From Gammaproteobacteria bacterium (lineage in GTDB: Bacteria > Pseudomonadota > Gammaproteobacteria > Pseudomonadales > Pseudohongiellaceae): a DNA stretch of 64,000 nt. A program made the position numbers and the translations under genes. The stretch lies in assembly GCA_012960305.1 (NCBI GenBank), contig DUBM01000020.1:186001-250000 (forward strand). The letters are read 5' to 3'. The notes under the pieces were generated by a model. That model had not been told where the DNA came from and searched no databases. It saw only the letters and a list, made by a program, of their open reading frames with translations. Positions 18,442-30,745 of this stretch are shown here, one piece after another (position 1 is the first letter of the stretch; each line of letters opens with the position of its first letter).

Positions 18442-18699
18442 TCACAACTGCATGTAAGTGTAAATAAAAGCAATAGTCCCAACTATGCCTCCTACTGCCA
18501 TTGCTCCCCTGTTATTAGTCCTTGTCATAGGGCCGAATGCTGCAACAACGCTAATTGGACCAAACGCAAAGCCTTGAGAAAAAGCAGTCAAACCATCTTG
18601 AATATTCGCGCCATTTGATGCACGAATTGAATTGACTATCATCATCGCAATAACTACACCGATTACCCAAATCACTGCTAATCCTATAAGTGCAATCAT
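18442..18699 (-). CDS. Small hydrophobic membrane protein, unknown function
   Basis: An 85-residue protein that I do not recognise. The N-terminal span is IALIGLAVIWVIGVVIAMMI. A second hydrophobic stretch (GPISVVAAFGPM) and a C-terminal span (AVGGIVGTIAFIYTYM) suggest two to three membrane segments. GAGG seven bases before the ATG is a good ribosome site and is part of the edge of repeat copy C (CTC in the plus strand). The gene is flanked by repeat copies B and C, like a one-gene cassette. Confidence 0.65.
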   Translation of the reverse strand: MIALIGLAVIWVIGVVIAMMIVNSIRASNGANIQDGLTAFSQGFAFGPISVVAAFGPMTRTNNRGAMAVGGIVGTIAFIYTYMQL

Positions 18700-18707
18700 T
18701 ACATATC

Positions 18708-18784
18708 CTCAAAAATAGCTAACCGTTCGTCCAATATAGTATGTATAGGGGTGCGATGGAACCTACTTGGACAAGTGGGGGGTA
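18708..18784. repeat. Dispersed repeat, copy C
   Basis: Nearly full copy from CTCAAAAATAGCTAACC to CAAGTGGGGGGTA; the last GTACCCCGGG part is altered. On the minus strand it sits directly upstream of the 85-residue membrane protein gene, so its edge supplies that gene's ribosome site. Confidence 0.9.
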
Positions 18785-18803
18785 TAACGTCATGGGTCAC
18801 CAG

Positions 18804-19556
18804 TTAAGGAGATAATAAGGCTTTAGCGGATACACTTAATGAAACCTCACTTTGTCCCGGGACCGCTGTTGGCGTTTCGAACTGCGCGTAATCAGGTTCC
18901 CCAGTACCTTCCATCATCGCCATTCTCGGCTGGAAAAATTCTGTATTTCTATTACCGTTAATTGTTACTTCTACAAGGCTCGCAGAGCTTTTATTTAGTA
19001 ATTCAGCTGTTTCATTTGCCTTGCCTTCCAGTTTTTCTAACGCGATTGACAATAGTGAGTCTGAAGTTTGTTCAAAGGCCTCCTCGGACAGGCTGTAATT
19101 GAGTCTATTTATCTCCATACCACTAGACTGCAACTCCCCTACAGCTTCCAATAGTTCCTCACTGTTTGTACTACTTAGTTGTAGACCCTGCTGCGCCCGC
19201 CATATTGGGTTTTCTATATCATCTCGCGAAGGTCTACCTGGTCGAATAATATAGATGTAATACTGACCTGTTGAATACTCAATTTCTGAAATGGCTTCTA
19301 CTAGTTCCAAGGCGCCTGCCATTTTTGTGTTCACTTCATTTTGTAAAGAAATTTTTTCCCTGCCTTGGACTGAATACGCCAGTGATGCATTTAGAGTGTC
19401 TTGCTCAACACTCACTTGCTCGGTTGCACTCAAATTTAACAACAATTGACCCGACTCAAGTTCAGTCAAATCAAAAGAACTCTGTGAAAAACTAAAAGAT
19501 GAAATTGCAATTAATAAAAAGCCAAAAACGAGAATGCTGCTCTTAATGATCTTCAT
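18804..19556 (-). CDS. SIMPL-domain (DUF541) periplasmic protein
   Basis: A 250-residue exported protein with an N-terminal signal sequence (SSILVFGFLLIAISSFSFS). The SIMPL pattern is visible: an early NLSATEQVSVEQDTLNASL strand, the central WRAQQGLQLSS and the GMEINRLNYSLSEE segment. The family is found in cell envelopes and its biochemical role is generally unclear. ATG at 19556 is chosen over a longer frame because AGGG precedes it and the signal sequence then starts properly (MKIIKSS). Repeat copies C and D flank the gene. Confidence 0.78.
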   Translation of the reverse strand: MKIIKSSILVFGFLLIAISSFSFSQSSFDLTELESGQLLLNLSATEQVSVEQDTLNASLAYSVQGREKISLQNEVNTKMAGALELVEAISEIEYSTGQYYIYIIRPGRPSRDDIENPIWRAQQGLQLSSTNSEELLEAVGELQSSGMEINRLNYSLSEEAFEQTSDSLLSIALEKLEGKANETAELLNKSSASLVEVTINGNRNTEFFQPRMAMMEGTGEPDYAQFETPTAVPGQSEVSLSVSAKALLSP

Positions 19557-19889
19557 AGCAACCCTATAAAAATAAATTTGGTATGGTATTGGCAAACTAT
19601 TAATTGCCGCTCAAAATTAAAGTCTAATGCTAACAAATTTTTGATGTCAATCTTTCCTTTTATGGATGAGCGCTTTAGTCGTAACTCTCAAAATTAACTA
19701 ACCGTTCGTCCAATATAGTATGTATAGGGGTGCGATGAAACCTACTTGGACAAGTGGGGTGTACCCCGGGGGCGAAATGAATAAAGCTGACAGAAGGTTT
19801 GAAGAGTAAGGCCGGTGGACTCCAATCCGTTTAGCCATTATTCTCGCAATACTCTTTCCTTATACCTATCAAATCTGCGGAGAAAATCC
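19557..19889. other. Divergent intergenic region with repeat copy D
   Basis: Lies between the minus-strand SIMPL gene and the plus-strand cyclase gene. Besides repeat D it holds only AT-rich sequence before 19660 that may carry the SIMPL promoter. No further gene is supported. Confidence 0.5.
19681..19770. repeat. 90-bp dispersed repeat, copy D
   Basis: Full-length copy starting GTAACTCTCAAAA and ending GTACCCCGGG, nearly identical to copy A more than 8 kb away. It lies 125 bases upstream of the SIMPL start on one side and 120 bases before the cyclase gene on the other. Confidence 0.92.
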
Positions 19890-20951
19890 ATGAGCATTCG
19901 GTTGTTGAAGTTTCCCTGGTTGATCATCCTCACCTTCACTGGTGTGGCTTGCACACCTGCTGCTAACAATAGCCCCGAGCCGTTGGCGAATATTGCGGCC
20001 TACAATCCACCGGCTGTCACCCCAGAATCACGTGACCTCAATCAGGCCGATATCGAGCGCATGATGGATGAGCTTTCGAATTGGGGGCGCTGGGGAGCCG
20101 ATGACCAACTTGGCGCGGCCAACCTCATTACACCCGCGAAACGGCTGGAGGCAATCGCCACTGTGACCGAAGGTATCACCGTATCGCTCGAGCATCAGTT
20201 ACTGACCGAGACGGCACCCGATGTACCCTCACCATTTCAGCGTCGAGTGCTGGCAGTTCCCGACTCGAATGTTGAACCTGCGTTCTGGAGTGGTGTAAGC
20301 GATAATTACAACATCAGCTATCACGGCTACTCTCACAGTCATGTCGATTCACTGTGCCATATTCTCTACAAGGGGAAGATGTATAACGGCAAGGATCAGG
20401 ACACGGTTACCGAGGCGGGGTGCGAAAACAACTCCATTGCGAACCTGAGTGCGGGGATCGTCACTCGTGGTGTTCTGATCGACATACCACGTCTGAAGGA
20501 GGTCGACTATCTAGATCCAGGTACGCCGATCTACCAGGAAGATCTGGAGGCATTTGAAGAAATGGCCGGCGTGATCGTGCGTCCCGGCGACGCTGTGTTC
20601 GTTCGCACTGGTCGCTGGGCTCGCCGCGCTGCGCTCGGTCCATGGAACGTGGCTCAAGGCGCGGCTGGGCTGCATGCATCTGCAATGCCCTGGCTCAAGG
20701 CCCGCGATGTCTCCTTCCTAGGTGGAGATGCAGCCAGTGATGTGGTGCCATCACAGGTTGAAGGTGTGAGCCTACCGATTCACGTGCTGACAATCGTGGC
20801 TATGGGCGTAGACCTGTTCGATAACCAGGATTTGGAAGCCCTAGCAGAGACTGCTGCCCGACTAAATCGCTGGGAGTTTATGATAACCGCGGCTCCTTTG
20901 GCAGTAGAGGGAGGTACCGGCTCGCCGGTAAACATACTGGCGATTTTCTAG
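19890..20951 (+). CDS. Cyclase-family (PF04199-like) lipoprotein hydrolase
   Basis: A 353-residue member of the metal-dependent cyclase/kynurenine formamidase superfamily, predicted to be lipid-anchored at Cys21 (TFTGVA-C). The metal-site motif is HGYSHSHVDSLCH followed by KMYNG, the form seen in the long cyclase subfamily rather than the short KynB enzymes. Gly-Asp-rich C-terminal motifs (GGDAASDVVPSQVEG, LPIHVL) are present. GGAG precedes the chosen ATG; the frame extends upstream but without a signal peptide. Substrate is unknown. GC content is higher than in core genes, suggesting transfer. A DUF1552 remnant touches its stop codon. Confidence 0.85.
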   Translation: MSIRLLKFPWLIILTFTGVACTPAANNSPEPLANIAAYNPPAVTPESRDLNQADIERMMDELSNWGRWGADDQLGAANLITPAKRLEAIATVTEGITVSLEHQLLTETAPDVPSPFQRRVLAVPDSNVEPAFWSGVSDNYNISYHGYSHSHVDSLCHILYKGKMYNGKDQDTVTEAGCENNSIANLSAGIVTRGVLIDIPRLKEVDYLDPGTPIYQEDLEAFEEMAGVIVRPGDAVFVRTGRWARRAALGPWNVAQGAAGLHASAMPWLKARDVSFLGGDAASDVVPSQVEGVSLPIHVLTIVAMGVDLFDNQDLEALAETAARLNRWEFMITAAPLAVEGGTGSPVNILAIF

Positions 20952-21130
20952 TGGTGGGAGGTTACCTGGCCGGAGGCGGATCTGGAGCTTTACCGGGTGG
21001 CTGCCATATTCGTGTCACGGAAGAAATGCCAATTGGTAATCTCCAATTCACAATGCTGCAAAACTTTGGAATGCAAAGGGATTTATTGGGCGACAGTACC
21101 GGCATTATTTCAGGATTGTTTAATTCATAA
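20951..21130 (+). pseudogene. 3' remnant of a DUF1552-type gene
   Basis: A 59-codon frame that starts at the cyclase stop without a ribosome site. Its product (GALPGGCHIRVTEEMPIGN, LQFTMLQNFGMQRDLLGDST, then GIISGLF) matches the C-terminal end typical of DUF1552 proteins, where a gGRHi-type strand is followed by LxxLLxxxGv and FGDSTG. The rest of the gene, normally over 400 codons, is absent. It is probably a leftover from a deletion or from insertion of the cyclase gene. Confidence 0.65.
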
Positions 21131-21384
21131 ATAGTCAGATGCCCAAATCAGGACGGCTACTAGTTTAATAATGACGAAATATTTGTGAGAATAATTTAGC
21201 TAAAAAAGTCTGCCGTTAGCAACGAATTAAGTGTCATTGATTAGCATATCGGATAAACTGTCCGTTACTTTCAATGCGTCTTCCGCATTGAGAATTTGAT
21301 CCTAGCAACAAGATTGGAATTTAGTCTTCAGCGATATCGATTTACTCGCTTAATCTATAATAAAGTAAGCTATCCGAACTATTC
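21131..21384. other. Intergenic region before smc with a small hairpin
   Basis: Contains CAATGCG (21272-21278) and CGCATTG (21284-21290) around a TCTTC loop, with no T-tract. It probably also holds the smc promoter, but no convincing -35/-10 pair was picked. It marks the return to core genome. Confidence 0.4.
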
Positions 21385-24300
21385 ATGCGCCTGAAATGTA
21401 TTAAATTAGCTGGCTTTAAATCCTTCGTAGATCCAACAACCATCCATTTCCCCTCAAATTTGTGCTCCGTAGTCGGGCCTAATGGCTGTGGAAAATCTAA
21501 CGTAATTGATGCTGTGCGTTGGGTCATGGGAGAGAGTTCTGCTAAGAATTTGCGTGGCGAGAGCATGACGGACGTTATATTCAATGGCTCTGGAACCCGC
21601 AAGCCTGTGGGTCAGGCTAGTGTGGAGCTGGTATTCGATAACTACGATAAGAAATTGACGGGCGAATACGCAAATTTTGCAGAGGTTTCGATCAAGCGAA
21701 AAATAGATCGGGATGCCCAATCTATTTATACTTTGAATGGTGCCAAGTGCAGACGTAAAGACGTGACAGATATTTTCCTCGGTACCGGTCTAGGAGCTCG
21801 GAGCTATTCGATTATTGAGCAGGGAATGGTTTCGAGGCTAATCGAATCCAAGCCTGAAGAGTTACGAGTTTTTATTGAAGAAGCGGCAGGAATTTCCAAG
21901 TACAAAGAGCGCCGCCGAGAAACTGAAAACCGGATTAAGCGCACCCGAGACAATCTTTCTCGTCTAGCAGATATTCGCGATGAGTTAGAAAGACAACTGC
22001 AGCATTTACATCGACAATCGGTTGCTGCAGAGAAATATGGCGTACTCAAACAAGAAGAGCGGGAAACCAATGCTAATCTCAGAGTAATGAGATGGAAAAG
22101 CCTCGATAACGAGCTTAGTCAAAACCAAATCACAATCAATGAGTTCGAGATTCAGGTCGAAGCCGCTATTGCTGACCAGCGGCGAGTTGACGCTCGAGTT
22201 GAGCAGCATTTAGTAGAAAATGCCGAACTCACCGATGCGCTCGGCGAAGTTCAGGCCAGGTTTTATAGTCGTGGCAATGACATCGCTCGGATCGAACAAT
22301 CCATAGAGCATCACATAGAAAGAATCGATCAGTTAAAACTAGATCTAGGTGAGACAGAAGACGCCTGGGCGCAAACAAAAGAAGAACTTGATGTTGACCT
22401 GAAGAAGATCACTCAATTGGATGCTGGGCTGAGGGGAACCTCGCCAAATTTGTTGGCGGCGCAGCAAGCTGAAAGCTCTTCGGCCAAAGTACTGGAAGAT
22501 GCTGAGCAAGCCATGCGGAAATGGCAATCAGATTGGGATGAGTTTAATCAGCGGGCAGAAGAACCACGAAAAATTGCTGAAGTTGAGCAATCCAGAATTC
22601 AGCAACTTGAAGCTATAGTAGAAAGAGGTATTGAAAGGAAGCGAGGACTTGAGAGCGAACAGCAAGAGTTAGCTCAGCTGCCTGAAGATAGCTCGGCCAT
22701 TGATGCCGTTAAAGAGATCGTGCAACTTGAAGCTGGGCTGGACTCCCAGCAAGCGCTTAATTCAGAGCTAGGCTCTAATATCGAGACCGACCGCCAAAAG
22801 TTGCGTCACTGCATAGAAGAATTGGATGGCGTGAGGATCGAGTTACAGACTGCGAAGGGTCGCCAGGCTTCATTGGAATCACTACAACAAGCTGCTTTGG
22901 GGCAAGGAAATATCGCCGTTAATCAATGGCTTAGTCGGAAGGGCCTAGATAGCAAGCTGCGCCTTGGTGAGAATTTAGATGTCGCCGATGGCTGGGGAAG
23001 GGCTATTGAATCAGTGCTTGGCGACTCTCTCCGGAGTATTTGTGTCGAAGGGATTCAGGACGTATCGGCCTTACTAGGTGATTTGCCGGAAGGCAACTTA
23101 GCGCTGCTGGATGTGTCCGCCGACTCTATTAGCGCGGCCTCGTCAGTACTGTCGTCAGGTCTGTCACTTTTGCCCCTTACATCCAAGCTGAGCGGTGACT
23201 GGAAGCTTGATGACTTGCTGACCGGTATTTACGCGGCATCCAGCTTAACCGAAGCGCTGGAGCAGCGCGCTGCTCTGTCAAACGGGCAATCAATTATCAC
23301 GGCTGATGGCATATGGTTGGGTAAATCTTGGGTTCAGGTCAATCAGGTCAGTAAGCAGGATTCCATCGTCGAGCGCCGCGGACTAATATCTGATTTATTA
23401 ATAAATATCAAAGATTTAAACGAATCATCTAATATTTTAATTGAGAAGAGAGATTTACTCCGGAAAAGGCTCGAGAGTAACGAACAGGCACGTGAAGTCA
23501 CCCAAACTGATATTGCGGCTCAAATTCAAAAACTCAGTGATTTGAAGTCTCAGGTCAGCGCTCAACTAGCAAAGACCGAAGAGGCTAAGAATCGTAAACA
23601 GAGGCTTTCCAAGGAATTGGAAGACCTCGAGCGTCAACTGGCAGTGGAGAACGAAAATATCGCTGATTCGCGTGCCAGGCTGCAAAATGCATTGGATGGC
23701 ATGGAAATCGATGTGGGCGGCAGGGAAACTCTAGAGGCTCAGCGCCTTGAGTCCCAGGAATATCTTGAAACTATTCGAGAAAAAGCTCGAAATGACAAAG
23801 ATTTAGCTCATGAACTTGCGTTAAAGCAGCAATCTGTAGAATCCCAGTTGCAGTCCACTCGGGAGACTATGGATCGGATGGCGAGCCAAGTGCAAAGATC
23901 GAAGGAACGAATGCAATCGTTAACGGATCAGATTGAAGAGTCAGATGAGCCAATTGAGAAGATGCGAGCCGATCTGGAAGCCTTGTTACAACAGCGCTTG
24001 GAGGTTGAGAAAGAGCTGGGCGAAGCTAAGGCAAAAGTGGATGCTAACGAGTATAAAATTCGTAGCTTGGAGCAGGAAAGAAACGAGATTCAGGAGCGCA
24101 GCAATAAGCATAGAGAGTCTTTGATGCAGGTTCGATTGAAGAGCGAAGGTGTTTCGGTTAAAAGAGACGGGCTGGTTGAGCAGCTAAAGGAAGCGAAGTT
24201 TGATTTAGAGACTGTCCTGGCAGGGCTGCCGGAACAATTAGAGGTATCTGAATGTGAACAGCTGCTTGAAAAGCTAGGCAATAGAATTCAGCGTTTAGGG

Positions 24301-24909
24301 CCCATCAACTTAGCAGCAATTGATGAGTATAAGCAGCAATCCGAGCGTAAGATCTACCTAGATCAGCAAAATGATGACTTGGAGAAAGCTCTCAACACTC
24401 TTCAAAATGCGATTCGAAAAATCGACAAAGAAACGAGAGCGCGCTTTAAAGAAACGTTCGACAAGATCAACGGCGGCCTGCAAACATTGTTTCCGCGCAT
24501 CTTTGGCGGTGGGCATGCATATTTGGACATGACCGGCGAAGATCTGCTAGATACTGGCGTCGCCATCATGGCTCGTCCCCCTGGGAAGCGGAATAGCACG
24601 ATTCACCTGCTGTCGGGTGGTGAAAAAGCAATGACAGCCATCGCGTTGGTTTTCTCTATTTTCCATTTAAACCCGTCACCATTTTGTATGCTTGATGAGG
24701 TCGATGCCCCTCTTGATGACGCCAATGTTGGCCGTTATGCCAATTTGGTTAAGGAGATGGCAAAGAATGTTCAGTTCATCTTTATTACCCACAACAAGAT
24801 CACCATGGAAATGGCTAATCAGCTGTTAGGTGTCACAATGTATGAAGCTGGAGTCTCTAGAATCGTCACCGTGGATATTGAAGAGGCAGCAGGACTGGCG
24901 GCAATGTAG
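21385..24909 (+). CDS. smc: Chromosome segregation protein SMC
   Basis: Condensin-type ATPase that organises and segregates the chromosome. The 1174-residue protein has an N-terminal head with Walker A GPNGCGKSN at about residues 32-40, two long coiled coils (about 170-500 and 680-1000) and a hinge around 510-660 (NQWLSRKGLDSKLRLGENL...). The C-terminal head has signature HLLSGGEKAMTAIAL and Walker B PFCMLDEVDAPLDD. Length and order are standard for bacterial SMC. The order smc-zipA-ligA is conserved in Pseudomonas-like gammaproteobacteria. scpA and scpB are not in the window. Confidence 0.97.
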   Translation: MRLKCIKLAGFKSFVDPTTIHFPSNLCSVVGPNGCGKSNVIDAVRWVMGESSAKNLRGESMTDVIFNGSGTRKPVGQASVELVFDNYDKKLTGEYANFAEVSIKRKIDRDAQSIYTLNGAKCRRKDVTDIFLGTGLGARSYSIIEQGMVSRLIESKPEELRVFIEEAAGISKYKERRRETENRIKRTRDNLSRLADIRDELERQLQHLHRQSVAAEKYGVLKQEERETNANLRVMRWKSLDNELSQNQITINEFEIQVEAAIADQRRVDARVEQHLVENAELTDALGEVQARFYSRGNDIARIEQSIEHHIERIDQLKLDLGETEDAWAQTKEELDVDLKKITQLDAGLRGTSPNLLAAQQAESSSAKVLEDAEQAMRKWQSDWDEFNQRAEEPRKIAEVEQSRIQQLEAIVERGIERKRGLESEQQELAQLPEDSSAIDAVKEIVQLEAGLDSQQALNSELGSNIETDRQKLRHCIEELDGVRIELQTAKGRQASLESLQQAALGQGNIAVNQWLSRKGLDSKLRLGENLDVADGWGRAIESVLGDSLRSICVEGIQDVSALLGDLPEGNLALLDVSADSISAASSVLSSGLSLLPLTSKLSGDWKLDDLLTGIYAASSLTEALEQRAALSNGQSIITADGIWLGKSWVQVNQVSKQDSIVERRGLISDLLINIKDLNESSNILIEKRDLLRKRLESNEQAREVTQTDIAAQIQKLSDLKSQVSAQLAKTEEAKNRKQRLSKELEDLERQLAVENENIADSRARLQNALDGMEIDVGGRETLEAQRLESQEYLETIREKARNDKDLAHELALKQQSVESQLQSTRETMDRMASQVQRSKERMQSLTDQIEESDEPIEKMRADLEALLQQRLEVEKELGEAKAKVDANEYKIRSLEQERNEIQERSNKHRESLMQVRLKSEGVSVKRDGLVEQLKEAKFDLETVLAGLPEQLEVSECEQLLEKLGNRIQRLGPINLAAIDEYKQQSERKIYLDQQNDDLEKALNTLQNAIRKIDKETRARFKETFDKINGGLQTLFPRIFGGGHAYLDMTGEDLLDTGVAIMARPPGKRNSTIHLLSGGEKAMTAIALVFSIFHLNPSPFCMLDEVDAPLDDANVGRYANLVKEMAKNVQFIFITHNKITMEMANQLLGVTMYEAGVSRIVTVDIEEAAGLAAM

Positions 24910-25054
24910 CGTTTTAGCAAATAACATCTCAAAAGCCCGTTTTTGTACTAAAGAAAATGCGGTAACTGTAAGATAACATTAAAAATTTTCAAAGATTTAC
25001 AGTTTTGACCACAGACACTGTGCTTAACTTACTGTTGTATCTGTCAAAGTGCTT

Positions 25055-28950
<3,896 letters not shown>

Positions 28951-29107
28951 TAGAAAGTCAAGCCACCAGTCTGTATTGCTAGAAACTTTCCGGCAGATCC
29001 ATTGATTTTATATGCCGGTTGGGTGTCCATATAGCTTAACCAAATTGACTAACGGAAATCGCGTAACGATCAAACTAACCACTAACGAGCGCAGATTAAG
29101 TAAATCT

Positions 29108-29722
29108 ATGGTGAGAACACAAACAGGCATTTACCTCGTTCTCGTTGGCATATTAAGTGCCTGTGTGAGCTCCCCTCCGCAAAATGCTTTGAATGTCTGC
29201 GATATTTTTGAGGAAAGGCGGTCCTGGTATCGTGCGGCAAAAGCAGCAGAAGATCGGTGGGGCATCTCTTTATCTGTAAATATGGCGTTTATTTATCAAG
29301 AGTCAGCCTTTCGAGCTAGAGCAAAACCTGAGCGCTCACGAATACTCTGGGTAATTCCAGGCCCCAGGCCTTCCTCTGCCTATGGCTACGCTCAAGCGCT
29401 GGATAGTACCTGGGAAGACTATCAGGCCATATCGGGAAACGGGGGTGCGTCGCGACGGAATTTTTCTGATGCAGTAGATTTTGTTGCCTGGTATAACTCA
29501 AACTCCACTCGAACCAGCGGAATAGACAAATCCGACGCTCGAAATCTCTATTTTGCCTATCACGAAGGAAATGGTGGCTTTCAAAGGGGTACTTATAGAG
29601 AAAAAAAATGGCTATTGGATGCCGCCACAAGAGTTCAATCAAATTCCGACAGGTTTTCTAATCAGTTAAATTCCTGCCGCAATGAATTAGATAAGAATTG
29701 GTTTCGACGTCTCTTTTCCTAG
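29108..29722 (+). CDS. Lipoprotein with transglycosylase SLT-like fold
   Basis: A predicted lipid-anchored envelope protein of 204 residues with lipobox ILSA-C19. The segment VNMAFIYQESAFRARAKP carries the Glu expected for lytic transglycosylases, followed by SSAYGYAQALDSTWEDYQ and a late AYHEGNGGF motif, together typical of SLT-type enzymes that cleave peptidoglycan. ATG 29108 is chosen so that the protein starts with a signal peptide; a frame 32 codons longer has a charged non-signal N-terminus. No operon partner is obvious. Confidence 0.8.
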   Translation: MVRTQTGIYLVLVGILSACVSSPPQNALNVCDIFEERRSWYRAAKAAEDRWGISLSVNMAFIYQESAFRARAKPERSRILWVIPGPRPSSAYGYAQALDSTWEDYQAISGNGGASRRNFSDAVDFVAWYNSNSTRTSGIDKSDARNLYFAYHEGNGGFQRGTYREKKWLLDAATRVQSNSDRFSNQLNSCRNELDKNWFRRLFS

Positions 29723-29892
29723 TAGACTAGCGCCACGAATTTCTAGTACTTGCCGTTGACGTCTGACTCAAACTTTTAGTTTCGAACTAGTGTTGGTATT
29801 GTATATTTGTCGGCAGTAATAGTTAGTATTAATATAGTTTAGTTCGCAGTTTTAGTGATAAAACTGAAGTAGCAAATAAAGAGAGTTAGCTC

Positions 29893-30669
29893 ATGAGTTG
29901 GTGGGGGAAAGCAGTAGGAGGAACATTTGGCTTCATGATGGGAGGGCCCTTAGGCGCTCTTATGGGAATTACGCTTGGGAATTATTTTGATGGTAGCCCA
30001 AGTGGTGGTGATGGTTCCTTAGGTCTAGGATCGACAGAACGAGTTCAGTCCATATTTTTCACCACTACTTTTGCCTTGATGGGTTACATAGCAAAAGCAG
30101 ATGGGAAAGTTACCCGCGATGAGATTGCCATGGCGGAGCATGTCATGAACCAAATGCGCTTAAATTCTCAGCAGCGGAAAGTCGCTATTAATCTTTTTAA
30201 CGAAGGCAAGAAAGATGGATTTCCAGTACATGAGGTCCTTGCGCAATTTAAAAGAGAAATATTTAGACGTAGAAATTTAGTCCAGATGTTTTTAGAAATA
30301 ACTATCTCCACTGCATTTGCTGATGGAAATTTAGATAGTCGTGAACAAAGTGTGTTAGAGGATATTGCAAAAGACTTGGGATATTCACAACGGCAGTTTA
30401 ACGAGCTATTGGGGCGGCTTTCGGGGCAAGGCCATTTTGTAAATCAAGGGTCATCTGCGGATAAGCTTGAAGCTGCCTTCGCGCTACTCGGGGTTGGTTC
30501 TAATGTGAGTGATGTGGAGTTGAAGAAAGCCTATCGCAAACTTATGAATCAAAATCACCCAGACAAATTAGTTGCGAAAGGTTTGCCGGAAGAAATGTTA
30601 GACATAGCTACTCAAAAAACCCAAGGCATCAAAGCCGCTTATGAGCTAATTAAGAATCACCGTAAATAA
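29893..30669 (+). CDS. djlA: DnaJ-like membrane co-chaperone DjlA
   Basis: Membrane-anchored J-protein that stimulates DnaK. The 258-residue protein has an N-terminal glycine-rich span (GKAVGGTFGFMMGGPLGALM), a central TerB-like domain (about 60-180, with AKADGKVTRDEI and AFADGNLDSREQ) and a C-terminal J domain with the HPD triad in NQNHPDKL. Domain order and length match DjlA. GAGAG upstream supports the ATG. The 170-base gap before it contains AT-rich promoter-like DNA. Confidence 0.95.
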   Translation: MSWWGKAVGGTFGFMMGGPLGALMGITLGNYFDGSPSGGDGSLGLGSTERVQSIFFTTTFALMGYIAKADGKVTRDEIAMAEHVMNQMRLNSQQRKVAINLFNEGKKDGFPVHEVLAQFKREIFRRRNLVQMFLEITISTAFADGNLDSREQSVLEDIAKDLGYSQRQFNELLGRLSGQGHFVNQGSSADKLEAAFALLGVGSNVSDVELKKAYRKLMNQNHPDKLVAKGLPEEMLDIATQKTQGIKAAYELIKNHRK

Positions 30670-30745
30670 ATATCCTCATGCTAGTATCAAGTCGGCTGGC
30701 TATTGCTATTTTAGCATTGCTCCTATGGTAGAAGGCTTCCTAGTC

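Noticed and set aside
11299..19770. Repeat copies as integron attC sites
   Set aside because: The RYYYAAC / GTTRRRY end pairs are not conserved among copies and no integron integrase is present.
9233..21384. Island flanked by tRNA-Pro 3'-end duplication
   Set aside because: No second copy of the tRNA 3' end (TTCAAATCCGGCCGCCCCG) was seen before smc or elsewhere in the window, so the far boundary cannot be placed.
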